DNA of 64,000 nt from Homarus americanus. Lineage: Eukaryota; Arthropoda; Malacostraca; Decapoda; Nephropidae. The DNA is taken from contig NW_024753828.1 in the NCBI RefSeq assembly GCF_018991925.1, positions 5,494,339-5,558,338 on the forward strand. The letters run 5' to 3'. How positions within the stretch are numbered: the first letter of the stretch is position 1; every line of letters starts with the position of its first letter. A program made the translations under genes and the position numbers. The notes under the pieces were generated by a model. The model was given only the letters and a program-made list of their open reading frames with translations. It searched no databases and was not told where the DNA came from. Shown here in pieces: positions 37,960 through 49,017 of the stretch.

Positions 37960-38480
37960 GTACCACCACCACCACCACCACCACTACTACTACCAATAAC
38001 CACTCACCACTACTCCACCACTACTTTACCATCCACCACCACAATACCCTCACCACTAGTAACTGCCCCCACCACCACAACCACCCCAATCACCACTACC
38101 CCACCACAACTCCACCAACAACCCCACCACTACTAACCAATTCCCCACATAACCATCCCCACCACCACTACTACCCCACTACTACCTCACCTACCACCAC
38201 CACTATAACACTTCACCACCACACTACATTCCCCATACTATCAGCTCCCACCACCACAATGACTCCACCACCACACTCCCCACCACCACAACTACCCCCC
38301 ACTAATCTACCCCTACCACAACTGCTACCCACCACCCTCCACCACAACTACCCTCATCACCTGCTCCCTTCACCATACATACCCCCACCACCACAACTAC
38401 CCTCATGAACACCCCCACCACCACAACTTCACCCCCACTACCACACTACCTCCTAACCTCAACTACCCCACCACCACTGG
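37960..38480. repeat. CCA-rich polypyrimidine/ACC tract
   Basis: Irregular CCACCACCACAACTACC words over about 520 bp, almost free of G on the plus strand. Confidence 0.9.
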
Positions 38481-39194
38481 CTGCATGCACACGGTCACGC
38501 CTCTTGAAAATGTTTGTTGTGGCACACCTTATTACCGGCGGCTGGTCCTGCAGGCTCGAGGAGGAGTGTACGATGACGCCCACTGTACTGTGTGTGTGAT
38601 TCATTTATTAGTGTGTTGACGTAGGAAGGTATTGTGGTTATTGACGAATGATATGATCGTGTTTGTGAGCCTTTAATAGAAGATGTCTTTGTTCTTATTG
38701 ACTGTAGTTAGGTGGTGGAGCTTTTATTTGTTATTTGTTTGTTTATTTGTTGTGGAGGGAATGAACTCAGGTCCCGTTTGGTTGAAGGTTAAGTAGCTAC
38801 TGTACAAGCGTCTGTTTGTGTAGATGGCATTATCTCTCTCTCTCTCTCTCTCATACGCATAAGCAGGTTTAGCGCCAGCCCATAGTAGTAGACGGTTCAG
38901 GTTCCAGTGGTGGGTAACCGGTTTGGGGAGGGTAGGGAGAGATTCATAATATAACCCCTCCCTCCTGGCACCCCACTCACGCGCGCACACACACTCACCG
39001 ATGCTGGAGGTTGTGGTGGGGGAGTAGGTTGTTGTTGTGGGGGAAATGGTTGTAGAGAGAAGTAGTGGTTGTTGTAGAAAATGGCCCTGTTATTATAGGG
39101 GTTGTAGAAAATGGTGGTTGTGGTTGTTAAGAGTAAGGTGAGTCCTTATAGTGGTTGTGGTAGTTGTTGGCGGTGGTAGTGGTTGTCATTGGTG

Positions 39195-39690
39195 GTATCT
39201 TCCCTACCTCCCTCCCCATTTTCCCTCCCCTTTATCCCCTCCCCATTATCCTCCCCTCCCCAGTATCCTTCCCTCCCCTTTTCGGCTTCAGTCTCGGATG
39301 ACGACGATCAACCTGCAGACTACCTACTGTAGTCACCCATCCCCACCCCCACCCCTCACCCATCCCCCACCTCCACCGCCTCTCACCCCTCACCCACCCT
39401 CCTACCCCTCACCCTCCTCCTCCCCTCCCCCTCACCCCTCCCCCACCCTCCTATCCTCCCCTCTCCCCACCCTCCTATCCTCCAACCCATCCTCATCCCT
39501 CATCCCCCTTCTCCTCACCATCCCCACCCTCACCCATCCCCCACCCTCCACCTCCCCACCCCTCACCCATCCCACCTCCTATCCCTCCCCATCCTCCTCC
39601 CACCCCTCACCCTCCCCCCTCCCCCACCCCCTCACCCCTCTCCCACCCCTCACCCCTCCCCCACCCCTACCCCTCCCCCACTATCCTCAC
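39195..39690. repeat. CCCCTCACCC-rich tract
   Basis: C-rich plus strand made of CTCACCCATCCC and CCCCTCCCCCACC words. The 195-codon Pro/Ser frame at 39151-39738 is a reading of this repeat. Confidence 0.92.
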
Positions 39691-39869
39691 CCCCAAGCGT
39701 TTGATCTGAATTCGGTTGTGAGGAATAAATTGTTGTAGTTGTTTAGATCTCGGTTGGTTGTGAGAAAGTTGTTGTTGTTGTGGTGGGTTCTTATGTATAC
39801 TGTACTTGTTTGAGGCGTGGTGAGATGTAGTAGTGTCTCAGGCTCTCAGGTTGGGTTAGGTTGGAGTTA

Positions 39870-40580
39870 AGTGGGTGGTGGGGAGGGGTGGATGAGGGTA
39901 GTGGCAGGGGTGGTGGTGGTGGATGAGGAGTAGTGGGAGGGTGGTGGATAAGGGCAGTGGGTGTGGTGGAAGGAGGTAGTGGCAGTGGGTGGGGTGGTGG
40001 ATGAAGGGTGAGGTAGCAGGATGGGAGGTGGTGGATAAGGGCAGTGGGTGGTGGTGGTGGAAGAGGGTAGTGGCAGTGGGTGGGGTGGTGGATGAAGAGG
40101 TAGTGGCAGTAGAGGTGGTGGAAGTGGGTGGTGGTGGTGGAAGAAATGACTGGGTGGGGAGGTGGTGGATGAGGATAGTGGCAGCAGTGGGAGGGTGGTG
40201 GATGAGGGCAGTGGGTGGTGGTGGTGGAAGAGGTAATGACAGTGGGTGGGGGGTGGTGGAAGAAGAGGGGCAGTAGTGGGGTGGAAGAGAGGGCAGTAGT
40301 GGGGGTGGAAAGAAGGCAGTAGTGGGGTGGAAGAAGAGAGGGGCAGTAGTGGGGGGTGGAAGAGAGGGGCAGTAGTGGGGGTGGAAGAGAGGGGCAGTGG
40401 TGGGGTGGAAGAAGAGGGGCAGTAGTGGGGGTGGAAGAGGGCAGTAGTGGGGGTGGAAGAGGGGGCAGTAGTGGGGTGGAAGAGGGCAGTAGTGGGGGTG
40501 GAAGAGGGCAGTAGTGGAGGTGGAAGAGGCAGTAGTGGAGGTGGAAGAAGAGACAATAGTGGGGTGGAAGAGAGGGGCAG
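39870..40580 (+). repeat. GGTGGTGG / GGCAGTAGTGGGGGTGGAA repeat
   Basis: It opens as GGGTGGTGGATGA-type units of about 45-60 bp. From about 40265 it becomes a tandem of GGGCAGTAGTGGGGGTGGAA plus AGA or AGAGA. Three minus-strand frames of 229-286 codons are repeat translations. Confidence 0.92.
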
Positions 40581-40817
40581 TAGCCGACTGGGAGGACAGA
40601 GGACTGGATGGGACCAGCCCAGACCAGATCAATAGGCACTAATACCCCCACTGCTGCTACTGCTGCTGCTGCTCTCTATCACTGCTGCTGCTGCTGTTGT
40701 ATCCCCCTGTGGTAGGTACAGCTGTAGTAGACAAGTGTGTCGCCGGCTGGGAGTGTACAGTGGTGTCCCTAAGCCCCGGCGATTGTTCTCATAAACAGGT
40801 ATTAATTTTGTCATGTT

Positions 40818-41040
40818 GGTATGCTGGTGGTGGTGGTGGTAACAGTTGTGGTTGTGGGCAGGTGGTGGTGGTTGTAGGGAGGTGGTGGTGGTGGTTGTAG
40901 GGAGGTGGTGGTGGTGGTTGTAGGGAGGTGGTGGTGGTTGTAGGGAGGTGGTGGTGGTGGTTGTAGAGAGGTGGGTGGTGTGGTTGTAGGGAGGTGGTGG
41001 TGGTGGTTGTGGGGAGGTGGTGGTGGTGGTTGAGGTTGTG
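40818..41040 (+). repeat. GGTGGTGGTGGTTGTAGGGA minisatellite
   Basis: About ten units of 21-24 bp, with one at 40970-40982 altered to GAGGTGGGTGG. Confidence 0.93.
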
Positions 41041-41123
41041 GCAGGCAGTCAGCTGATCACTGTTCTCTCTCAAAGTAGCGGCTAATTTACATAAACATCC
41101 TTAAAACTTCTATAACAGCAGAT

Positions 41124-41127
<4 letters not shown>

Positions 41128-41159
<32 letters not shown>
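41128..41159. repeat. (AG)n microsatellite
   Basis: About 32 bp of pure AG. A TTAGG-complement run (TAACCTAACCTAACC) follows at 41459-41480. Confidence 0.93.
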
Positions 41160-41161
<2 letters not shown>

Positions 41162-41805
41162 GCGATTATCCTCCACACCCCCTCTCTCTGTGTGAATGAG
41201 AAACACGGTACAGAAGACAGCCAGATATAATATGCATGTTGATTGCTGCTGCCTGTCTGTCTGTCAATTTATCTGACCGGTAAAATTTTTAATTTCCGTT
41301 CACTAACTTTAATTTCCTTTGAGACCATCGGTTTATATTTTGTCTGGATGGAACCTGTTATGGATTCCTCTCTCTGCCATGAGGGTTAGAGCTGGCTGGA
41401 GTAGAGAGAGAGAGAGGCTGCTATCGTTATGGGAGGTATGTAAGCCTTTGTTCATTCACTTAACCTAACCTAACCTAACCGTAACTTCAAGCTAACCATA
41501 CAGTATATCATCCAAGGGGCTGTAATTTTCCAGTGATGCAGCATATTATGAGAGAGAGAGAGAAGAAGAGAAGAGATGCTACATGGATGAACCAAGATGG
41601 CGCCGGTGGTCTCTCTCTCTGTGTCTGTCTGTCAATTCTGTGTCTGTCACTGTCTGCCTGCCTGTCTGTCACAAGATAAACCAGGCGTGTTGTACAGAGA
41701 AGGAAGCGTCTTAGACCTATTGAATACACCTTAAGTAGGACGACCTTGAGGCGGAGGACAAAAAAACACATCTGGTGAGAGCTGAAGGACGACTCATACC
41801 TTGGT

Positions 41806-42033
41806 TCGAGGACCACCTTAATAGACACGAGGACCACCTTAATAGACACGAGGACCACCTTAATAGACACGAGGACCACCTTAATAGACACGAGGACCAC
41901 CTTAATAGACACGAGGACCACCTTAATAGACACGAGGGACCACCTTAATAGACACAGGTCCACCTTAATAGACACGAGGACCACCTTAATAGACACGAGG
42001 ATCACCTTAATAGACACGAGGACCACCTTAATA
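41806..42033. repeat. 21-bp minisatellite
   Basis: About eleven units with GAGGACCACCTTAATAGACA plus C. One unit has an extra G and one has TCCACC. Confidence 0.97.
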
Positions 42034-42046
42034 AAAGTGTGTTTAT

Positions 42047-42425
42047 AGATGTACCACTAATTAGGCTCCATTAATAGTCTCGTTGAAGCTGTGACACTAA
42101 TTAGGCTCCATTGACAGTCTCGTTGAAGCTGTGATACTAATTAGGCTCCATTAATAATCTCGTTGAAGCTGTGATACTAATTAGGCTTCATTAATAATCT
42201 CGTTGAAGCTGTGACACTAATTAGGCTCCATTAATAGTCTCGTTGAAGCTGTGACACTAATTAGGCTCCATTAATAGTCTCGTTGAAGCTGTGACACTAA
42301 TTAGGCTCCATTAATAGTCTCGTTGAAGCTGTGACACTAATTAGGCTCCATTAATAGTCACGTTGAAGCTGTGACACTAATTAAGCTCCATTAATAGTCT
42401 CATAAAAGCTGTATCACTAATTATA
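42047..42425. repeat. 40-bp minisatellite
   Basis: About nine units built of CGTTGAAGCTGTGACACTAA followed by TTAGGCTCCATTAATAGTCT. It starts almost directly after the preceding 21-bp array. Confidence 0.97.
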
Positions 42426-42524
42426 TCAACACGCTTATACTGAAGGTGTTTATATAGTACAGTAATTAACACTCAGGTACCTTACATTAATGGCAGACTG
42501 AACTGAGAGGTAAACACAGACGTT

Positions 42525-42838
42525 GGTGTAGTGTGGGTGTAGGTGTGGTGTTGGTGTGGTGTTGGTGTAGTGTGGGTGTGGTGTTGGTGTGGTGTTGGTG
42601 TAGCAATGGGTGTAGGTGTGGTGTGGGTGTAGCAGTGGGTGTAGGTGTGGTGTTGGTGTAGCTATAGGTGTAGGTGTGGTGTTGGTGTAGTGTGGGTGTG
42701 GTGTTGGTGTAGTGTGGGTGTAGGTGTGGTGTTGGTGTGGTGTTGGTGTAGCAGTGGGTGTAGCTATAGGTGTAGGTGTGGTGTTGGTGTAGCAGTGGGT
42801 GTAGGTGTGGTGTTGGTGTAGCAGTGGGTGTAGGTACC
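42525..42838 (+). repeat. GGTGTAGGTGTGGTGTT repeat
   Basis: Irregular units of GTGTAGCAGTGGGTGTAGGT and GTGTGGTGTTG. The His/Pro/Thr frame on the minus strand is an artefact. Confidence 0.92.
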
Positions 42839-43116
42839 GTGTAAAACAAACAGGAGATGTGGGTCGACCTCTCGTAGTGGTGTAATTTTGGGTGTTGTAA
42901 AAGTTGTGTCTGTTTCTGGATATAAATAGCTACTGGTTGACCCCCGCCCTGGCCTCCGGTGTGTCTTGGGGAGGTGTGTGTGTGTGTGTGTGGGCGGGGC
43001 GTGGGCGGTGTCGTATGCGGAGGTCAAGGTCCCTGCAGCTGTGAGTCGAATATGGAAACGGGTGTTGTTGGGTAGTCACCATGGGGGGCATGTGTTGTCA
43101 TTCTGTGTACTCTGGA

Positions 43117-43167
43117 ACCTAACTGACCTAACCTAACCTAACCCAACCTAACCCAACCTAACCTAAC
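43117..43167 (-). repeat. CCTAA (TTAGG complement) run
   Basis: CCTAACCTAACCTAACCCAA-type pentamers, a degenerate interstitial telomere repeat. Confidence 0.85.
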
Positions 43168-43689
43168 CATTAATTCTGGAGACTTGTTATATAGCTTTCC
43201 CGTATCTGTATGTCTGTTTGTCTGTCATTCTGTTTCCTCGCCTGAGTTTTTGATGATAAATTAAGAGTTACTAAAGCGAGACAGACAGACAGACACACAG
43301 AGGGACGGTAGGTAGAACAGCGGCTGATTCAGTGTTGTACTTGTATGATATTGTTATAGTTTATTTAGCCAGAAGAACACAGTTACAGAGTGGATGATAA
43401 TAATAACAACAATATTAACATGGCTGAGCCAGTTGAGAACCTGAGCTCTCTTGTAGGCACCTGATATATACTGTACATTTATCTCAAGGAAGTATTATGT
43501 AACATTTAGTATCATCTGGGATAGTACACATAGCATGGTGGTAATAAGAACATCTCATAATGTTACCACAGTTATCACTTCAATATTTATTTTGATTTTG
43601 TTTACATTTATATTAGTATATACTGTATACATATTTTGCAATTAAGATAGGAATATAAAGTAGATATTACAAAAAAATATATTAATACT

Positions 43690-43810
43690 TAGACAATAGA
43701 TATTTTTTTTAAGAGATGATTTAAAGGAAGGGAGCGTAGTCTTTGCTGGGATGGGTGGGGGTAAGTTGTTCCACACACCTTCACACGGTGATATATGAGG
43801 CGGTCTATCG
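43690..43810 (-). mobile_element. LINE reverse-transcriptase C-terminal fragment
   Basis: On the minus strand a frame reads EGVWNNLPPPIPAKTTLPSF and then KSSLKKNIY before running into AT-rich DNA. The WNNLP motif followed by SFK-x-LKK is the usual end of non-LTR polymerases. The upstream side is cut off by the 43819-43995 tandem array, so only about 35 codons remain. Confidence 0.55.
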
Positions 43811-43818
43811 TGGTGGAG

Positions 43819-43998
43819 GACCTTACCACTTGAGGGGGACGACTTACCACTTGAGGGGGACGACTTACCACTTGAGCGGGGATGACTTACCACTTGAAGG
43901 GGACGACTTACCACTTGAAGGGGACGACTTACCACTTGAGGGGAGGGGGATGACTTACCACTTGAGGGGAGGGGGATGACTTACCACTTGAGTGGGGG
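43819..43998 (+). repeat. 21-bp TTACCACTTGAGGGGGACGA minisatellite
   Basis: About eight units with A/G changes and two longer GGGGAGGGGGATGAC variants. Confidence 0.95.
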
Positions 43999-44089
43999 GT
44001 AAGTTCATCACCTGGCCGACATTATTTACACCCCCCTCCTGCTTCACCTGTTGATGATGATAATGGTCACCGATTGAAATACGTTGTAT

Positions 44090-44548
44090 AGTAACCACGT
44101 GTGTTGCTAGTTAACATAGTAACCACGTGTGTTGCTAGTTAACATAGTAACCACGTGTGTTGCTAGTTAACATAGTAACCACGTGTGTTGCTAGTTAACA
44201 TAGTAACCACGTGTGTTGCTAGTTAACATAGTAACCACGTGCTGGCGTTAACGCAAGCAACCGTGTGGCGCTACCAGATTAACATAGTAACCACGTGTGT
44301 TGCTAGTTAACATAGTAACCACGTGTGTTGCTAGTTAACATAGTAACCACGTGTGTTGCTAGTTAACATAGTAACCACGTGTGTTGCTAGTTAACATAGT
44401 AACCACGTGTGTTGCTAGTTAACATAGTAACCACGTGTGTTGCTAGTTAACATAGTAACCACGTGTGTTGCTAGTTAACATAGTAACCACGTGTGTTGCT
44501 AGTTAACATAGTAACCGCGTGTGTTGCTAGTTAACATAGTAACCACGT
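44090..44548 (+). repeat. 28-bp array carrying E-box CACGTG in each unit
   Basis: Units of CATAGTAACCACGTGTG plus TTGCTAGTTAA. I count 15 intact CACGTG hexamers and one CGCGTG variant. GTTAAC palindromes alternate with them. One unit at about 44240-44280 is replaced by unrelated sequence (GCTGGCGTTAACGCAAGC...). CACGTG is the palindromic bHLH (Myc/Max, CLOCK, USF class) site. Actual binding is inference. Confidence 0.97.
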
Positions 44549-44813
44549 GTCTCATGTTAGGTCTACCTGTTGGAGGATAAAATAAGGAAATAATTAAGCC
44601 AACAGGATTTTAAGGCAGCGTTCGTCATTTAGGTCAGTGCCTCAGGACTCCTTGAGGCCCTCCCACTCAATATGTGAATTAGTGACGTAATAAACAAACA
44701 GACAAATAAAAACAAATAAAAACAACATATTTAGTACTTGTTCCCATATAAACTTGTTTTTGTGTACAGCCAAACTTCATATTTACGTTGTTTGACTAGT
44801 TTTGTGTGTGTTA

Positions 44814-44816
<3 letters not shown>

Positions 44817-44869
<53 letters not shown>
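44817..44869. repeat. (GT)n microsatellite
   Basis: About 53 bp of GT. Confidence 0.95.
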
Positions 44870-44870
<1 letters not shown>

Positions 44871-44934
44871 TGCAGCTGAACGAGGATGAGATTGAGACGA
44901 GCTGAGACCAAATTGTTTATTGTTGTTGTTGGAG

Positions 44935-45160
44935 GAGAATGTGTGTTGGGGTGGGAGGTGGTAGGGGCAGGGAGAATGTGGAGAGGGTGGCCCAACTGAG
45001 GGGAGGGTACTTAGGTGTGTGTGAGGGGGAGGAGGAGAGAATGTGGGGGAGGGAAGGGTACTTGTGTGTGGGGGGCAGATGGGGGTACCGACGAGTGGTG
45101 GGGTTTAGAGAATGTGGGGGAGAGTGTGTATTGGAGGGAGGGAGGGTGGAGGGGTAACAG
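44935..45160 (+). repeat. G-rich GAGAATGTGGGGGAG-type repeat
   Basis: Loose repeats of GAGAATGTGG and GTGTGTGGGGG words, purine-rich on the plus strand. Confidence 0.6.
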
Positions 45161-45635
45161 TGGGTGGTGAGCCTCGTTCTCCCGCGCCAGTTGTTGGTCA
45201 TCACGTCAACTCTACCCTTACGGTACATGATATAAAGGGATCGATGAGTAACAGTAACGGTCATGTGGCAGACGAGGGGGGGGGGTACTTTAAAGATCTT
45301 GGCTGTGTATTATACAGTAAAATGTTGCGGTGGTGTGTGTGCGCACGCGCGTTTTTTTCTATCAGTTCCTCCCTCACCACCACTACCAGGGACGGTTGAC
45401 AGCCAAGGCCTTGCCTTTGTACCGCCACACACACACTGAATAACCAATCAATACTACCTTGTACATTACCCCGCCTGAGAGGTGTAGTGTAGGGATGGTA
45501 GGACGGAGGAGACCTGGAGTGAGTGATATCTTATACGGGAGAGTTATGACCAGCTGGTCTCCCCACGGGACCAGTCAAGGCTCCTGGAGGGTGTGTGATG
45601 GGGCCAAGATTACGATATTTTAGGAATCTTATGGA

Positions 45636-45705
45636 GGGTAGGCCTAGGGTGGGGGAGGCCTAGGGTGGGGGAGGCCTAGGGTGAGGGAGGCCTAGGGTGA
45701 GGGAG
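45636..45705 (+). repeat. 18-bp GGTGGGGGAGGCCTAGG repeat
   Basis: Four units, the last two with GTGAGGGAGG. Confidence 0.93.
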
Positions 45706-46968
45706 ATCGTGTACATGCGTGGCAGTGACCTGTGAGAGCCGTGACGCTCTACCCCGGGTCCTGTTACTCTCACCTCTCCCCACCCCACTGTCTCCTCCAC
45801 TTAACTCTCCCTCCCCCCCTACCCCCCTCACATTTCCTATCTCCTTATCCTCTCACCCCCCCCGCTTCCTGCCCTCCTCCCCCCCCCCTCATGACTGTCG
45901 TCCCTCCTCTTCCCTCTGTGTGCGTGTGTGTGTCTCTGTACGTGTGTGTGTGTCCGTGTGCGTATGTTACTATAAACGTGTTTCTTCCCCGTGTTCCCCC
46001 AGTGCTGACACCACATCCTCCCCGTCACTAGCACCGCCCCCCCTCCCCCCATCATGATGTGGTGTAACGGGTGACAGACTGTCTGGGTGTTGTAGCTGAC
46101 TGCTGGTGTATTATAGAGGGTGTGTGTGTAGAGGTGTAGCAGCTGGGCAGTGTGTGTGCGTGTGCGTGTGTGTGTGTGTGTGAGAAAATATTGATCATGG
46201 TTTTTTCCTGTAAATTACACATCTTGGTTGAGTAGACAAGCGGCGAGCACGAGGCAGTAAACAGTACACGGTGGGGGGCTTAGGTGAGGTAAATGCTCAG
46301 GGAAGGGGGCAGGCAGAAGGATAAACTAGGAGATGTATCGCAAGACACCTAACGAGATGCTATGTGGCTTGTGTCTACTCTCCGAGACTCATTTCCTGAC
46401 TGTCCGACTGAGAGAACCCCCTCCCCCAAAACACCTCAGGATAACTCACTGCTTCTCTCTCACTCCTCCAGCTATATTGTTCTTATTATTATTATTATTT
46501 GTCTATTTTTTTACCAACGAGGTGAAATAAGGTAATTAAACTGTCAAGTGGTAGTTAACTGTCATGGAGGTTTTATCAAAGTACTTGTATATAGTTTGAG
46601 GATAAGACTCGGCCTGAGGATCTAAATAAGTTGATAATATTACCCCGTTTAGTGTCCAGTCATATCTCACCTAACAGAGTGCAGCTATAGGAAATGCCTT
46701 GATACCGGATGTAGAACTATTTGAATTTTACCCCTTTGTTAATAGCAGGAAGTGAGAGGGGGGAGTGGGGTGGGGGGGAGACAACAGTAGAATATTCCTC
46801 AGTTCGTGGACAAGTACTTCCCAGTTCGTGGCGTGTCCTGAAGGTTCGTCCCCGTATGCTACTACACTTCTCGTCTTTTGGCATGTTGGAAAACGAATTA
46901 AATCCCGAAAACAAAAGGGGTCATAAAAGGGCTCTCGTCATCCATATTATACCAGTGTTATTTAGCGA
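45706..46968. other. Mixed sequence, no gene recognised
   Basis: It contains C-rich and GT-rich simple stretches (45780-45900, 45920-45965, 46150-46180). No supported exon. Confidence 0.4.
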
Positions 46969-47477
46969 GTGACGTCAGTGTGTGTGAATGAATGGTGACG
47001 TCAGTGTGTGTGTGAATGAATAGTGACGTCAGTGTGTATGAATGAATGGTGACGTCAGTGTGTGTGAATGAATGGTGACGTCAGTGTGTGAATGAATGGT
47101 GACGTCAGTGTGTATGAATGAATGGTGACGTCAGTGTGTGTGAATGAATGGTGTCATCAGTGTGTATGAATGAATGGTGACGTCAGTGTGAATGAATGGT
47201 GACGTCAGTGTGTGTGAATGAATGGTGACGTCAGTGTGTATGAATGAATGGTGACGTCAGTGTGTGTGAATGAATGGTGTCATCAGTGTGTATGAATGAA
47301 TGGTGACGCCAGTGTGAATGAATGGTGACGTCAGTGTGTGTGAATGAATGGTGACGTCAGTGTGTATGAATGAATGGTGACGTCAGTGTGTGAGAATGAA
47401 TGGTGACGTCAGTGTGTATGAATGAATGGTGACGTCAGTGTGTATGAATGAATGGTGACGTCAGTGTGTATGAATGA
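46969..47477 (+). repeat. 26-bp array carrying CRE palindromes
   Basis: Units of GGTGACGTCAGTGTGTG plus TGAATGAAT, with 20-30 bp length variation. I count 17 intact TGACGTCA octamers and three altered ones (two TGTCATCA, one TGACGCCA). TGACGTCA is the full consensus site for CREB/ATF bZIP dimers. It lies in the presumed p190 first intron, 2.4 kb from the E-box array. Confidence 0.97.
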
Positions 47478-47517
47478 GTATATTTTAAGTATTTAGAACA
47501 CAATGAAGTCTGAGTTT

Positions 47518-47700
47518 TGGCAGCTGGTGTGTGGAGTAACAGCTGGTGTGTGGAGTAACAGCTGGTGTGTGGAATAGAACGGGGTCTTGGTATCTGGTAT
47601 GTAACAGCTGGGGTGATAGGACAGGTGGTGGTGGTGGTAGTGTGGTAAGGCAGGTGGTGGTGGTAGTGTGGTAAGGCAGGTGGTGGTGTGGTTAAGATTG
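47518..47700. repeat. Short tandem repeats CAGCTGGTGTGTGGAGTAA and GGCAGGTGGTGGTGG
   Basis: Three units of the first (47520-47575), then GTGGTAAGGCAGGTGGTGGT units (47620-47690). Confidence 0.85.
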
Positions 47701-47765
47701 TGGGAGATAATGGAGTGTGATGACTCCTGCCAGTGACCTTGTGGGGTAGCACGTTCTTGGCGGTC

Positions 47766-47996
47766 ACACACACACACACACACACACACTACTTATAACA
47801 GTTAATCATAGCCAATAATACCTGACCATGCCAACACTTAACAGGTTCCTAGTTGGGTGACACTTAAGGCACTTGTCCCACACACTTGACAATAGCTCGG
47901 GTCACTCTTGAGTCTTAACACTTGACCTTAGCACCTCACACTTTACACTTGGAGTTTGAAATGCATCACTTTACACCAATCTGTACTTGTACCTAC

Positions 47997-48041
<45 letters not shown>
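47766..48041. repeat. Two (AC)n microsatellites
   Basis: (AC)n at 47766-47788 and again at 48000-48041, separated by about 210 bp of unique sequence rich in ACACTTGAC words. Confidence 0.9.
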
Positions 48042-48044
<3 letters not shown>

Positions 48045-48109
48045 TCGAGCTTGACACCTTTACATTGAACACTTTGTGACACACTGGGCCAGGTATCTGA
48101 CACTTGGGT

Positions 48110-48720
48110 GGGGGGTGTAGGGAGGAGAGAGAGGGAAGAGAGTGGGAGAGGGAAGAAAGAGAGTAGGTGAGGGTGGAAAGAGGTGTTAGAGAATGTTGAA
48201 CAGAGGAGGGAGGGAGAGGTGAGAGGGTGTGTGTGGGGACAGGAGGAGCGGGGTGGGGGGAGGTCAGAGGTGAGAGGGAGAGGTGAGAGGGGTGTGTGTG
48301 GGGACAGGGAGGAGGCGGGGTGGGGGAGGTCAGAGAGTGAGAGGGAGAGGTGAGAGGGTGTGTGTGGGACAGGAGGCGGGGTGGGGGAGGTCAGAGAGGG
48401 AAGGGAGAGGTGAGAGGGGTGTGTGTGGGGACAGGGAGGCGGGGTGGGGGGAGGTCAGAGAGTGAGGGAGGTGGAGGGTGTGTGGGGGACAGGGAGAGCG
48501 GGGTGGGGGGAGTCAGAGGTGAGTGTGGGGACAGGGCGGGATGGGGGCAAGTGGGAGGGAGAGGTGAGAGGGTGTGTGTGGGGACAGGAGGCGGGGTGGG
48601 GGGTCAGAGGTGGGAGGGGAGAGGTGAGAGGGAATTAATGGAGGGGGTGAGAGTAGGAAGAGAGGAAGGAGAGTGGGAGAGAGGTGAGAGGGAGTTAATG
48701 AGGGGGAGGCCAGAGGTTCC
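48110..48720 (+). repeat. About 65-bp purine-rich G minisatellite
   Basis: Units contain GGTGTGTGTGGGGACAGG, GGCGGGGTGGGGGGAGGTCA and GAGAGGGAGAGGTGAGAG. The plus strand has almost no pyrimidine other than T. Triplex or quadruplex formation is plausible. Confidence 0.92.
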
Positions 48721-48849
48721 TTCATTGATCAACAAACAAGGGTAGAGAGTGGGTGTGTGGCGCACCGTGTATGACAGGTACCTTGTCTGCCGTGTCCACC
48801 CTGCCGTCGCCTCCATGCTCATTCCACCGTCTGCCTGCTGTCGCCTGTC

Positions 48850-49017
48850 CCTCTGCCACACTGCCGTGTCCACCTTGTCTGCCATGTCCACCTTGTCTGC
48901 CGTGTCCACCTTGTCTGCCGTGTCCACCTTGTCTGCCGTGTCCACCTTGTCTGCCGTGTCCACCTTGTCTGCCATGTCCACCTTGTCTGCCGTGTCCACC
49001 TTGTCTGCCGTATTTTT
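48850..49017. repeat. 18-bp CCACCTTGTCTGCCGTGT minisatellite
   Basis: About nine units. Both strands stay open because 18 is a multiple of three, giving spurious frames such as repeated STLSAV or ADKVDT. Confidence 0.96.

Noticed and set aside
39151..39738. 195-codon Pro/Ser frame
   Set aside because: Translation of a CCCCTCACCC repeat, with no conserved feature.
39791..40651. 229-286 codon minus-strand frames
   Set aside because: Three overlapping frames of one GTGG-rich tandem repeat. Composition is Pro/His/Thr only.
44090..44548. CRISPR array
   Set aside because: Direct repeats follow one another without unique spacers, and the window is eukaryotic. Same for the other short-period arrays.
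48283..48745. Gly/Arg-rich frames of 60-131 codons
   Set aside because: Alternative readings of the purine-rich 65-bp minisatellite.
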